This document shows, piece by piece, positions 41,870-50,232 of a DNA stretch of 64,000 nt (position 1 is its first letter; every line of letters starts with the position of its first letter). The notes below the pieces were generated by a model, which saw only the letters and a program-made list of their open reading frames with translations, made no database searches and was not told where the DNA came from. This DNA is from Arthrobacter sp. FW305-BF8. GTDB lineage: Bacteria; Actinomycetota; Actinomycetes; Actinomycetales; Micrococcaceae. The stretch spans positions 1 to 64,000 of the forward strand of contig NZ_CP084563.1 of the NCBI RefSeq assembly GCF_021789315.1, written 5' to 3'. Both the position numbers and the translations under genes were made by a program.

Positions 41870-42252
41870 CCGTGCCTCAATGTATGAACGGAGCCCGTGG
41901 CGTAGGGGTCGTCGGTCGCTGACCGGTCATCTCGTGATGGCGACACATGCACTCCAATTCTGCAAGCCGAGTCTTCGGGCAATGATCGGCTGGGGCCCCA
42001 ACCGGAAGGCGTTGCGAGCAAAGCGCCAACCCTGCCTAACATTACCTGCGAGATCTCGAGGTCCTTGGCTGCCGACTCATGGCTTCTGCAGGAACTTCGC
42101 CTGGGGTCGCCATCCCGGCCCCTGACGCTACTCTGGTATCGGTCAGCAGGGGCCGTCAGCGGCCGCTGCGGTGGGCAGCAGCCCCTCCTCCGTAAGGTCC
42201 ACAAGCATCTGTTGGTTGCTCTGTCCTAGCCAGGGGCTACCATTGAATCTTA
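41870..42252. other. intergenic region between divergent restriction and SOS operons
   Basis: About 380 bp that must hold the promoter of the restriction-modification unit on the minus strand and part of the umuD promoter on the plus strand. A minus-strand reading through it is not protein-like. No other element was recognised apart from a GGGGC/GCCCC imperfect dyad near 42148-42184. Confidence 0.4.
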
Positions 42253-42268
42253 TCGAACAGATATTCGA
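42253..42268 (+). promoter_or_regulatory. SOS box (LexA operator) of the umuDC operon
   Basis: TCGAACAGATATTCGA matches the actinobacterial LexA operator pattern TCGAAC-N4-GTTCGA with one difference. It lies 12 bp before the umuD start, so LexA binding would block transcription. Induction by DNA damage is expected. Confidence 0.85.
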
Positions 42269-42280
42269 ATAAGGTGTGTT

Positions 42281-42712
42281 GTGGGCGTGATTATTGGTCC
42301 CCGCATGATAGATGCGGGCGCTTCGTTGTTGTCGGTGCTGGTCTCTCCGGTGCCGGTGGCGGCGGGGTTCCCGTCGCCGGCGCAGGACTACTTTGATGGC
42401 CGGCTCGACCTGAACGCGCACCTGATTAAAGACGTCACGAGCACCTATGTGGTGCGGGTCTCCGGAGAGTCGATGACCGGCGCCGGGATCAGCGACGGGG
42501 ATGAGCTGATCGTGAACCGTGCCCTGGAGCCGCACGACGGGGCCGTGGTCGTGGCCGTACTGGACGGGGAGCTGACCATCAAGCGTCTGCGGATCACACC
42601 CACCGGTGTGGTGCTTCAAGCGGAAAACCCGGCGTACCCGGACATCGAGGTCCCTGCCCTCTCGGACCTGACCATCTGGGGTGTAGCGACCAGGTGCTTA
42701 CATCATGTCTAA
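42281..42712 (+). CDS. umuD: UmuD-like S24 peptidase/mutagenesis protein
   Basis: A 143-aa LexA/UmuD-type protein without a DNA-binding domain. The self-cleavage site is Ala28-Gly29 in VAAGFPSPAQDY. The catalytic Ser64 is in SGESMTGAGI and Lys101 in LTIKRLRI. After RecA-stimulated self-cleavage it activates its partner UmuC for translesion synthesis. The GTG at 42281 is used here; an ATG at 42305 is an alternative. The gene is preceded by a LexA box and followed by umuC. Confidence 0.92.
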   Translation: MGVIIGPRMIDAGASLLSVLVSPVPVAAGFPSPAQDYFDGRLDLNAHLIKDVTSTYVVRVSGESMTGAGISDGDELIVNRALEPHDGAVVVAVLDGELTIKRLRITPTGVVLQAENPAYPDIEVPALSDLTIWGVATRCLHHV

Positions 42713-42741
42713 CGCGCGCTTTTCCATTAAGCGGGAACGAA

Positions 42742-44061
42742 ATGCCTCTTCTGCGGTGCTGGATGTCTAAGCCGGCATTGATGCGGCACATGCCCCAGAT
42801 CGCGCACGTTGACGTGAACTGCTTCTACGCCTCCGCGGAGCGGGCGTTCAACCCTTCCCTGGAGGGCAAGCCCGTGATCGTGCTGTCCAACAATGACGGG
42901 TGCGCTGTTACCCGCTCCCCCGAAGCCAAAGCCTTGGGCATCGGCATGGGCGATCCCTGGTTCAAGCTCGCCCCGCGGGCGAAGGAATGGGGCCTGGTCG
43001 CGTTGTCCAGCAATTACGAGCTGTACGGGGACATCAGTGCCAGGGTGATGGACTTGCTGGGCCGGTACTCGGCTTGGCTGGAGGTCTACAGCATCGACGA
43101 AGCCTTCCTCGGCGTCAAAGGCACTCCCGACGAACTGGCCGCGATGGGCCGGTCCATGAAGGCGGCCGTCCGGCGGAACGTCGGAGTGCCGGTCTGTGTC
43201 GGGATCGCACCGACGAAGACGCTGGCAAAGTTGGCCAACAAGTGGGCGAAGAACAACAAAGCCTTCGCCGGGGTGTGCCACTGGGACTCCGTTCCCGCTG
43301 CCGAGCGGGAGGCCCTGCTGGGCCGGCTGTCCGTCGAGGAAGTGTGGGGCATCGCCGGCCGGCTGACCCGGCGGCTGAACGTAATGGGCATCTTCACCAT
43401 CGCCGACCTGGTCCGGGCCGACCCGGTCACGATCCGGGACAAGTTCAACGTGGTCATGATGCGCACCGTCTTGGAACTGCAGGGCACTCCCTGCATCCCC
43501 ATGGAGGAAGAACGGATCGGTCGGGACCAGCTGATCTTCTCCCGCTCCTTCGCCAAACCCATCACCACGGCCGCGGGGATCCGGCAGGTCATGAGCGTCT
43601 ACGGACAGCAAGCCTCAGCGCGGCTGGCCAAACACAGGCTGCAGGCCAAGGTCCTGACCGCGTTTGCCGGCACCTCGCACTTCAACCCCAACGACACCTC
43701 GTACCCCTCGGTGTGCGTTCCGTTGCCGATGCCCACGGCCGACCCGGTGATCCTGACAAAGGCCGGCCACGCTCTCCTGCCCCGGATTGTCGAGGGCGTC
43801 CGGTACGCCCGGGCAGGGATCATGGTCACCGACCTGCGCCCCACCGGCAACCAGGCGCCGCTGTCACTGTTCGAGAACCCGCACGAGGAACGCCACATCG
43901 GAACCCTGCTGGAGGACGTCACCCGCCGGTACGGGCGCGGTTCCATCGGCCTGGGCCACGGCGGGATCAGGGGCGGGCCGGACTGGACCATGAAACGCGA
44001 CATGCTCTCCCCCAGATACACCACCCACTGGGACGAACTCCCCCTCGTCAAAGCCGCCTAA
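42742..44061 (+). CDS. umuC: UmuC-like Y-family DNA polymerase
   Basis: A translesion polymerase of the UmuC/Pol V group. AHVDVNCFYASAERAFNP near the N-terminus holds the first catalytic Asp. The second acidic pair is YSIDEAFLGV about 100 residues on. The helix-hairpin-helix thumb region (VEEVWGIAGRLTRRLNVMGI) and the C-terminal little-finger domain follow. The start is uncertain: 42742, 42763, 42781 and 42790 are possible, with the first having the better ribosome-site spacing. It is in one operon with umuD under the SOS box. Confidence 0.92.
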   Translation: MPLLRCWMSKPALMRHMPQIAHVDVNCFYASAERAFNPSLEGKPVIVLSNNDGCAVTRSPEAKALGIGMGDPWFKLAPRAKEWGLVALSSNYELYGDISARVMDLLGRYSAWLEVYSIDEAFLGVKGTPDELAAMGRSMKAAVRRNVGVPVCVGIAPTKTLAKLANKWAKNNKAFAGVCHWDSVPAAEREALLGRLSVEEVWGIAGRLTRRLNVMGIFTIADLVRADPVTIRDKFNVVMMRTVLELQGTPCIPMEEERIGRDQLIFSRSFAKPITTAAGIRQVMSVYGQQASARLAKHRLQAKVLTAFAGTSHFNPNDTSYPSVCVPLPMPTADPVILTKAGHALLPRIVEGVRYARAGIMVTDLRPTGNQAPLSLFENPHEERHIGTLLEDVTRRYGRGSIGLGHGGIRGGPDWTMKRDMLSPRYTTHWDELPLVKAA

Positions 44062-44094
44062 CCACACCCCAGCACCACCAAGGAACTAAACCTC

Positions 44095-44409
44095 ATGACC
44101 GTCACCACAGAAGCCCCCACCCTCAACGCATCAGTGGACGTCCGCTTCACCACCGCAGGCACTCCCCTGGCCGTCCGCTACGACGGCCGCATCTGGGCCG
44201 TCACCGAAGAACCTGTCCACTGGTTCACCAGGGACTCATGGTGGGAGACCCGCCGAAGTGTCCCCGTAGGCGTAGGAAACGTCGTCGACATCGAACACTG
44301 GCGTGTCCAGGTTCGTCTCGGCGGGTCCGACTCGCAGCTGCGGACCTTTGAACTGCGCCGCGAACCCCTTGCGGAACAGTGGCTGCTGGAGGCCATCACT
44401 GATTGCTGA
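44095..44409 (+). CDS. DUF6504-like SOS-associated small protein
   Basis: A 104-aa protein. DVRFTTAGTPLAVRYDGRIWAV, then WWETRRSVPV and EHWRVQVRLGG, LRTFELRREP match the layout of DUF6504-type proteins, which in actinobacteria accompany ImuB/DnaE2 or UmuC mutagenesis genes. An AAGGA site lies 33 bp after umuC, so it is probably the third gene of the SOS operon. Biochemical role is unknown. Confidence 0.7.
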   Translation: MTVTTEAPTLNASVDVRFTTAGTPLAVRYDGRIWAVTEEPVHWFTRDSWWETRRSVPVGVGNVVDIEHWRVQVRLGGSDSQLRTFELRREPLAEQWLLEAITDC

Positions 44410-44550
44410 ACCCGATCATGCGTAGCGTACGGCCATGGGAATCGGCGCTGCGGCACGTTCGAGCTGCGCCGCGGTGCGCGTCGAAGGGTCTACCAGGCAC
44501 CTCGGGCAGATGGGGCTGCACTTGAGTGTGGCCAGGGTGGCCCATGGATG

Positions 44551-44940
44551 CTAGTCGATGATTTGGACCTTGACATCCGTTTGATGGTCAACACCTGCAT
44601 AGTTCAAATATCCACGAAGCTTGGGAGATACACCGAGGTCGTCGAGAGGTTCGGAAGGAAGGGGTGTGTGAATCACCCGCGCGTCGTCACCAACAGGTAC
44701 GTATTCGAAGTTTTCCTGTCGGACTGCGTTGTGATCGAACACAAAGTTTGCGATGCACTCACCGTCTAAAAACTTAACACCGAGCTGGCGGATTGTTCGG
44801 TCGTCCCTGCTTGCTCCGTGAATGCCGATCAGGAATGTGTCCGACTGGGGCACAGGTCCGCTCAGTTCATATTTCACAATGAAGGACCCGTTGCCTGGGT
44901 ACAGGGAAACAGAAGTGAGTGAAGGCACTGTGGTTGTCAT
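44551..44940 (-). CDS. hypothetical protein
   Basis: A 129-aa acidic, beta-rich protein (SVSLYPGNGSFIVKYELSG, TFLIGIHGASRDDRTI) with no signal peptide or membrane span. No family is recognised. It lies between the SOS operon and the low-GC gene at 45155, convergent with the former. Confidence 0.65.
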   Translation of the reverse strand: MTTTVPSLTSVSLYPGNGSFIVKYELSGPVPQSDTFLIGIHGASRDDRTIRQLGVKFLDGECIANFVFDHNAVRQENFEYVPVGDDARVIHTPLPSEPLDDLGVSPKLRGYLNYAGVDHQTDVKVQIID

Positions 44941-45154
44941 TCACACAGCCTACTGTGCACCGAATGCGGCCCAGCCCCGATCCCTAAATGCTCCCCACGC
45001 CGCGAGCGGATCGCAACCAGGTCATTCGTCCGGGCCACCAGGCCCTCGCCGGGGGGTGGTTCGGCCTTCTGGCACGACGACCGCTGGTTCATCGTCGGCT
45101 GTCACAGCCCCTACTAAAATTTGAAGAGATCGCAACAGGACGGACGGACCCAAC

Positions 45155-45685
45155 ATGCGTTACACGAATGAAGGCCAAATCAAGCAGGAGCTTGGAATCG
45201 AGTCCTGGAGGAATCTCTCCAAAGCGAAAATGATCAAGTTCGCCATGATGATGCCCGACATGGATGCGGAACTGGCGCTGAAGATCGTTGAACAGTTCCC
45301 CGTGTTCGCAGATTTTGCCACTGGCGTCGTAGGTGCAATGAAGAAGATGCACAAGACAACGCTGTTCGCCAATAAGGAGAGCCAGGATCGTTTCCACGAA
45401 TCCTGCCAACAGACGCGAGACATAATTCAAAGGCAGCTCAATCAGGATGGGCTGAGCTTCGAGGAAAGGAAGTACTACCTCGAACAGATCATGGAAATTC
45501 TAAAGCTAGAGTCCCAAAAAGATAGCGAGAATAAGCAGTTCCTGCATGCAGGCCTCAAGAATATGCTGGGCTTCGCTATGGCGGGGATCGCGTTTGGCGT
45601 AGTTGTTCTCGGCGGTAAAGCAACAATCGAACGCAAAGACAGTCCTGAAGGCAAAGACAGCACCGAAAGCTTCCTAGAGTCTTAA
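45155..45685 (+). CDS. hypothetical membrane-anchored protein of low GC
   Basis: A 176-aa protein. The long N-terminal part is helical and charged (SKAKMIKFAMMMPDMDAEL, FEERKYYLEQIMEILKLES). One membrane helix (MLGFAMAGIAFGVVVLGGK) at about residues 137-155 is followed by a charged tail. Codon use is clearly AT-richer than in the neighbours, suggesting recent transfer. No family is recognised; membrane-anchored helical proteins of this type occur in defence islands, which is only context. Confidence 0.7.
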   Translation: MRYTNEGQIKQELGIESWRNLSKAKMIKFAMMMPDMDAELALKIVEQFPVFADFATGVVGAMKKMHKTTLFANKESQDRFHESCQQTRDIIQRQLNQDGLSFEERKYYLEQIMEILKLESQKDSENKQFLHAGLKNMLGFAMAGIAFGVVVLGGKATIERKDSPEGKDSTESFLES

Positions 45686-45784
45686 CCTCTTGCCCAGGCT
45701 ACGTCACCGACCTGGGTCCTTAGACCATTGGAAGGACCTGGCACCGCTCCTGGATTGAACGTGTTGGCCATACCCAGAGCCGGT

Positions 45785-46252
45785 CTAGGTGCCGGTTTCC
45801 TTCACCAAAACGCCGCTTCGCTCTATCCACCACACCTCAATTTGAGCTGCGTCCAAAGATCCCTTTGTCTGTGCATACAACTCAAGGTAGCGAGGGACCA
45901 TCGGAAGTACGATTACGCTCACCCACTCCGGTTCAGCACATCGCAGCTTCATGGCCGCAAGGATCGCCTTGGCATACCAATTGCCCGCCTGCCCCCGCGG
46001 ATTTGCTTTCTTCTTTTCCCCTGCCCGCCTTGGATCCGCATACCCGACTGTGGGATAACCTTTGACCTCAGCTCCCAGTATTTGTCCATCGAAGTCAGCG
46101 ATGACGTCAATGCCACTTTCACGCAAGGCAGTATTCTTCGCGGACTGGATCCGCCACCCGCGGTTAACTAGTGCGCTAACCAAGGCCTTCTGCACGTTCG
46201 CTTCCGTATGCCACGGATCCGATTGCTCCAGGGAGTCAAACAGTTCTGTCAC
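45785..46252 (-). CDS. PD-(D/E)xK nuclease-fold protein
   Basis: A 155-aa protein. HTEANVQKALVSALVNRGWRI, then LRESGIDVIADFDG and ILGAEVKGYP reproduce the E...D...ExK core of restriction-endonuclease-fold proteins (Glu18, Asp48-region and Glu62-Val-Lys64, approximate numbering). A conserved nuclease role in defence or DNA repair is likely. Its ATG overlaps the stop of the 46249 gene (ATGA), so the two proteins are made together. Confidence 0.75.
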   Translation of the reverse strand: MTELFDSLEQSDPWHTEANVQKALVSALVNRGWRIQSAKNTALRESGIDVIADFDGQILGAEVKGYPTVGYADPRRAGEKKKANPRGQAGNWYAKAILAAMKLRCAEPEWVSVIVLPMVPRYLELYAQTKGSLDAAQIEVWWIERSGVLVKETGT

Positions 46253-47106
46253 TCGCCGTCCACCAACTCAGGAATGTCTATCCACTCCGACCTCCAAGCG
46301 CAGCCGGCGCAAACATTGGACTCCTTATAGGCCTCTCTTTCAGCATCGTGCTGGATCTCATTGTGTAGCCGATAAGAGTCACAACGTGGGCAACGGTCAG
46401 GTTCGCCAACTTCTTGCCGCCGAATCAGCTTCCCAAAAGTAGCGATGAGATGAGAAGTGGCCTCCAGCACGAGGTCAGCGTCCATCGCGGTCGCGTTCGA
46501 GTCATGCTGCAACCAGACCGTAAGATCCCAAGTCTTGTCCACCAAGGCTTTGAGATATCTCCTCAATCGTCCGTCAGTAAGAGAATCAGCGAAGATGTTA
46601 GCCCAGCCTTTAAAATCGGCTGCCTTTGGTGGATCTAATACTTCCCCCAACCAGGGTGCTGATTGATGACTCTTCGCCAAAGCAATCAGCGAGTCCCGGC
46701 ATTTGATACCCACAGATTGAAAGTCTTCTGCCTCCGACGCCTCATTCATGGTTTCCAGAGCATCACGGAACCGTCTCCACGCAGCGGAAACGTGCTCTTC
46801 CTGCCCTTTCTCCATGTCGCCGCGCATACGCTCGGCTAGGAAAGTCCCTAGACCAATATGAAAGATGAGTGCTTGCTCAGCGTCGGGAAAGTCAGTTTGG
46901 AGGTAAAGATTGGTCGGCTCCGTGATTACCCACCACCTTGTCTCTGTGCAGTGCACGTCAAAGACATCATGTGTCCGACCCAAGATTCGGTGGGATCGTA
47001 CCCTCTGGACAAGGGTCACTTGGTCGTCGTCCGGTGACTCGAGATTGACGTAATCGCGGATGGCGCGGGCCTCCGGTCCAAGTACATCATCAATCATCAA
47101 ATACAT
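46249..47106 (-). CDS. protein with HEPN-like helical region and C-terminal zinc ribbon, partner of the nuclease
   Basis: A 285-aa protein. The N-terminal ~120 residues are of unknown fold. The middle reads KCRDSLIALAKSHQ, then RRYLKALVDKTWDLTVWLQHDSNAT and resembles HEPN-type helical domains found in abortive-infection proteins; the R-x4-6-H motif is not clearly present. The C-terminus is a zinc ribbon (CPRC and CAGC). Operon with the nuclease-fold gene. A two-gene defence module is the favoured reading. Confidence 0.7.
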   Translation of the reverse strand: MYLMIDDVLGPEARAIRDYVNLESPDDDQVTLVQRVRSHRILGRTHDVFDVHCTETRWWVITEPTNLYLQTDFPDAEQALIFHIGLGTFLAERMRGDMEKGQEEHVSAAWRRFRDALETMNEASEAEDFQSVGIKCRDSLIALAKSHQSAPWLGEVLDPPKAADFKGWANIFADSLTDGRLRRYLKALVDKTWDLTVWLQHDSNATAMDADLVLEATSHLIATFGKLIRRQEVGEPDRCPRCDSYRLHNEIQHDAEREAYKESNVCAGCAWRSEWIDIPELVDGE

Positions 47107-47359
47107 CCCTCTCGCAACTGCCCACCACTATTGATCATGTTCGTCTGAGCTTAAGTCACGCTAGGTGTGTACCACTTCCTTGTTGTTGGGACGCTGTTAG
47201 TGGCACGCTCCTCCACCGGATCTGCCTTTCAAATGGCAAGTAACTTGGCTGTCCCGTAAGTTGTCCCATAACTCTCGAGTCGAGCTCCCGTAGCAAGGGT
47301 GACTTTTGGGACGGTGCGCACTGGATGGAGGCAGGTCGACGCTGACCGAGTCCTGCTCG

Positions 47360-48604
47360 TCAGCCCACGCGGACGCCGTTGTCAGCGATGAACTCGCGGG
47401 CACGGCCTATCTGGCGGTCGGTGGAGAACGTGTACCACTCCTCATTGAGGTTCTCGCCATGGACGAGGTCGCGGAACCGGGAGAATGCACCCTTGCCCTC
47501 GAGGACCCGCTCCAGCCGCCCTCGGAGGGCCTCATCATGCTGCCGCTCGGCAAAGGCGGCCATGTCCCGCCAGGCATGCCGCGAGCCGGTGCGGTTGACT
47601 CTAAGCCAACGGTCCGGCTCCTCCTCCACATTGATGGCGGCGCCCTCCCCGACCATCATCGGGTCAGTGGCGCTGTCGTCGTACACCTGACCAGTACGCA
47701 GGTCAACGTAGCCACCCGTCGATAGGTCCAAGTCCCCTTCCAGCAGGGTACTGAGCATTTCCAGGTCAACCGGCACGACCTGCCCAGTCAGCGGCTCTCC
47801 GCGCAGAATGGCCAACAGGTCCTCCGCCAGCAGCCGGTCACCAGCGCCCCCACGCAAAGTCAGCCGGTTGATTATCGACAACGCCACCGGCTCAGCTTCC
47901 TGACGTCTGTGCTCCAGCGCCATCGGCACGCCGGCCCCCACTTGTTGGAGAGCATCATCGATGTCGTGCCCTGTCACAGCGGCGAGGAACCGAGCGGCAT
48001 CTCCTGCCCCGATTGATGCACGCAACTCGGACAGGTCAATCCTCGGTGCCTGCGCATGTCGCGGCCACCCGTGGTGCAGCATGGGGTGCGGCAGACTCGG
48101 GGTTCCTGAGGTCTCGGTCTCCCCGTCGTCGGTCTCCCATCGGCGCCCATACTGATCCGGGATGCTGCCCCAACCCCAGTACGGCACGGGAACCTCAGGA
48201 CGGACGCCTAATACCTCTAGCGGGTCAACCTTCACCTCCCCGACCACGCATCGGTGGATCCAGGCGTCACCGAGGTCGAACGTGTACTGAAACTCGGCCC
48301 CCGGCTCCACGGTCCGCACAACCTTGGCCATGTCGATGTCGATTGGTGGGGCCATGAGTGGGCCACCGACCGATACGGCCATCTCGGCCCCCGTCTCTTC
48401 ATCAGTGACCACCCGGCCGTCAGCAAGGGTGAACAATGACAGGTGCGAGCGGTCCCACCGGGCGAAGGCACCGTTGATGGCATTGGCGAGATCCATGAAG
48501 GTGTGAGACGGTCCCACAGCAAAGATTCGCCCAGGCCACGGCCACAGTTCCTCACCACGACCGCCGAGAAGCTCCACCGTCACCGATAACCAGGTTCGTG
48601 CCAT
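47360..48604 (-). CDS. fusion of pRiA4b ORF-3-like and UPF0158-like domains
   Basis: A 414-aa protein. The N-terminal half matches plasmid pRiA4b ORF-3-like proteins (IS1096 TnpR-like): VELLGGRGEELWPWPGRIFAV, then YTFDLGDAWIHRCVVGEV and the acidic GWGSIPDQYGRRWE region. The C-terminal ~160 residues match UPF0158: VPVDLEMLSTLLEGDLDL, DLRTGQVYDD, EPDRWLRVN and FSRFRDLVH. Functions of both families are poorly known. The 47107-47359 gap on its right contains no supported gene. Confidence 0.8.
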   Translation of the reverse strand: MARTWLSVTVELLGGRGEELWPWPGRIFAVGPSHTFMDLANAINGAFARWDRSHLSLFTLADGRVVTDEETGAEMAVSVGGPLMAPPIDIDMAKVVRTVEPGAEFQYTFDLGDAWIHRCVVGEVKVDPLEVLGVRPEVPVPYWGWGSIPDQYGRRWETDDGETETSGTPSLPHPMLHHGWPRHAQAPRIDLSELRASIGAGDAARFLAAVTGHDIDDALQQVGAGVPMALEHRRQEAEPVALSIINRLTLRGGAGDRLLAEDLLAILRGEPLTGQVVPVDLEMLSTLLEGDLDLSTGGYVDLRTGQVYDDSATDPMMVGEGAAINVEEEPDRWLRVNRTGSRHAWRDMAAFAERQHDEALRGRLERVLEGKGAFSRFRDLVHGENLNEEWYTFSTDRQIGRAREFIADNGVRVG

Positions 48605-48811
48605 ATCCCAAGGATGGCACGGGCCGTGCGACGCGTGTTGCTCTCCTATGGGCAGCGCGGAAGGGGAATCGGGAAGAAGCGGGCCTCTCGCCTTTGAGGT
48701 CCACCATGCTAAAAAAACCGACCCGAGGATTGCCGCGCCATACCCCTTTCAAGAGTCGGCTTTCAGTACGGTTAGGAAGGGAAATGCTGAGGTCCACGGC
48801 GGGGTCGCTGG

Positions 48812-49264
48812 TTGCATTGCCGGCCTGAAGAAGGGCCGGTTGATTGGGGGACGTTGGTGGAAGGTATCCATCGATACGATGCTGTCTTTGCCGAAGCTGT
48901 TTTTACGTTCCTCGAGGTGTGCAGGCAGCGTGGCTATGCGCCAGAACTGATCCTCCGTGCTGACTTGGGCAGGGTTCCTGACGCTTATACCGGGGAGGCA
49001 GGCTTGGGGTGGGCGTTCCGGCTACAGCAGACCGACGAGCTGCACGCCCTCGCTGAAGACGGGAAGTTGTACAGGGCGACCCGGACATGGAATTTGATGC
49101 GTCAGCCCTTGTGGTTGCAGAAGATGGCGGAAACTTCTTTCCTGGTCGCCACGGCCGAGGTCCATATCGAAGAGTCTCCTCAACTGCGCAGGGAGATCAT
49201 GAATAGCCTCCTGCTGTGGTTGACCGTGCGAGAGCAAAAGGACAGAGCCGCCGCCGGCTCCTGA
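48812..49264 (+). CDS. hypothetical protein
   Basis: A 150-aa protein of unknown family, mostly helical (FAEAVFTFLEVCRQRGYAPELI, LRREIMNSLLLWLTVREQ). The start is uncertain: TTG at 48812 gives this length, while TTG/GTG codons at 48854-48857 behind GGGGGA would give a shorter 135-aa form. It is convergent with the resolvase gene. Confidence 0.6.
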   Translation: MHCRPEEGPVDWGTLVEGIHRYDAVFAEAVFTFLEVCRQRGYAPELILRADLGRVPDAYTGEAGLGWAFRLQQTDELHALAEDGKLYRATRTWNLMRQPLWLQKMAETSFLVATAEVHIEESPQLRREIMNSLLLWLTVREQKDRAAAGS

Positions 49265-49377
49265 CTCATGATCGGGCTGCTACCTCATATTCGGTGCGAT
49301 TGAGTTAAAGACGACTACCCCGTGCGCGCGAGATGTCAGCCCGCGTCCTGTGCGTCATGTTGGCGAGGGCACCAGGG

Positions 49378-49944
49378 CTAACCGTTCTGGCGGGTCAGAG
49401 CCCGTGTCAGTGATGAAACGCTCACGCTAAGCCGCTCGGCTGTTTCCTTTAACGTCTTTCCTTCGTGGCGCAGCTGCCGGGCCGTTTCCAGTTTCCCTGG
49501 CGTCATCGACCGCGGGCGGCCGCCGAGCCGGCCGCGAGCTTTGGCTGCGGCCAGTCCAGCCTTCGTTCTTTCCGACAGCCGTGATCGTTCGTATTCCGCG
49601 AGGGAAGCGAACATGTCAAAGATGAGCTTGCCGTGGGCACTGCTCGTATCCAGCCAAGGTTCAGCCAGCGAACGGAAGCCTATCCCCCGCTGACCCAGCA
49701 CCGTGACGATGTCCGCAAGGTCTGAAGTACTACGGCCAAGCCTGGTCAGGTCCGCAACCAACAGCACATTGCCCGGCTGCAGATAATCCAAGCAGTCCTT
49801 CCACCGAACCCTCGCCTGGGTAGCACCTGACGCGTACTCCTGAAAGACGCGCACCGCTCCAGCCGCTACCAACGCGTCCACCTGCGAATTGAGCGACTGA
49901 CCACGAGTACTGACCCTCGCATAGCCAACTATGTTCCTGGACAC
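49378..49944 (-). CDS. serine recombinase (resolvase/invertase)
   Basis: A 188-aa small serine recombinase. The catalytic Ser is in GYARVSTRGQS (residue 12). ADLTRLGRST carries the catalytic arginines, and LAEYERSRLSERTKAGL leads into the long E helix. The C-terminal HTH reads LRHEGKTLKETAERLSVSVSSL. It could resolve plasmid multimers or belong to a mobile element. No transposase is adjacent. A perfect 26-bp palindrome at 50051-50076 lies about 105 bp upstream and may be part of its site. Confidence 0.92.
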   Translation of the reverse strand: MSRNIVGYARVSTRGQSLNSQVDALVAAGAVRVFQEYASGATQARVRWKDCLDYLQPGNVLLVADLTRLGRSTSDLADIVTVLGQRGIGFRSLAEPWLDTSSAHGKLIFDMFASLAEYERSRLSERTKAGLAAAKARGRLGGRPRSMTPGKLETARQLRHEGKTLKETAERLSVSVSSLTRALTRQNG

Positions 49945-50050
49945 GTCAAAAACCCTTCCACCAACCTTTTGACCGGCTTTCTTTTCGGCAACCAGTTTTG
50001 ACTAAGAGTAGAAGTACATTTTCGATCTTCTACGAAGGCTTGCGGGTGGC

Positions 50051-50076
50051 AGGTCAGAAACGGTCGTTTCTGACCT
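50051..50076. promoter_or_regulatory. perfect 26-bp palindrome upstream of the resolvase
   Basis: AGGTCAGAAACG (50051-50062) and its exact complement (50065-50076) surround GT. It lies between the resolvase start and the partition region. It could be a crossover/resolution site or an operator. Confidence 0.55.
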
Positions 50077-50093
50077 AACCCTTTCGATGCTAG

Positions 50094-50130
50094 GAAGCCC
50101 CGCCTATCCCCTAAACGGGGTTTCCTTTCT
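50094..50130 (+). terminator. rho-independent terminator
   Basis: CCCCG (50098-50102) pairs with CGGGG (50116-50120), followed by TTTCCTTTCTT. The stem is short but the pyrimidine tract is good. It lies between the resolvase and the partition genes. Confidence 0.45.
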
Positions 50131-50131
50131 T

Positions 50132-50165
50132 GCTTTACTTGCTTCACTTGTGAAACAAGTAAAGC
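50132..50165. other. centromere-like site downstream of parAB (parS candidate, copy 1)
   Basis: A 34-bp near-perfect palindrome made of four ACTTG/CAAGT boxes around TTCACTTGTGAA. The 21-bp segment at 50136-50156 recurs at 51559-51579 upstream of parA with 19 of 21 matches. Repeats on both flanks of a parA/small-parB operon fit binding sites for the small ParB protein. Confidence 0.6.
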
Positions 50166-50232
50166 AAGTAAAAACCCTAACCCCTCATCGCAGGGCTTTC
50201 CTTTCCGGGAGCGCCCATGAGGACTCCCCGCG

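Noticed and set aside
47107..47359. Possible tRNA or small RNA in the gap
   Set aside because: No cloverleaf arrangement or terminator could be recognised; no tRNA or rRNA gene was found in the window.
50132..50165. CRISPR-like or iteron array
   Set aside because: The repeats are short palindromic ACTTG boxes without regular spacers; a centromere function next to parAB explains them better. No CRISPR array or cas gene was seen anywhere.
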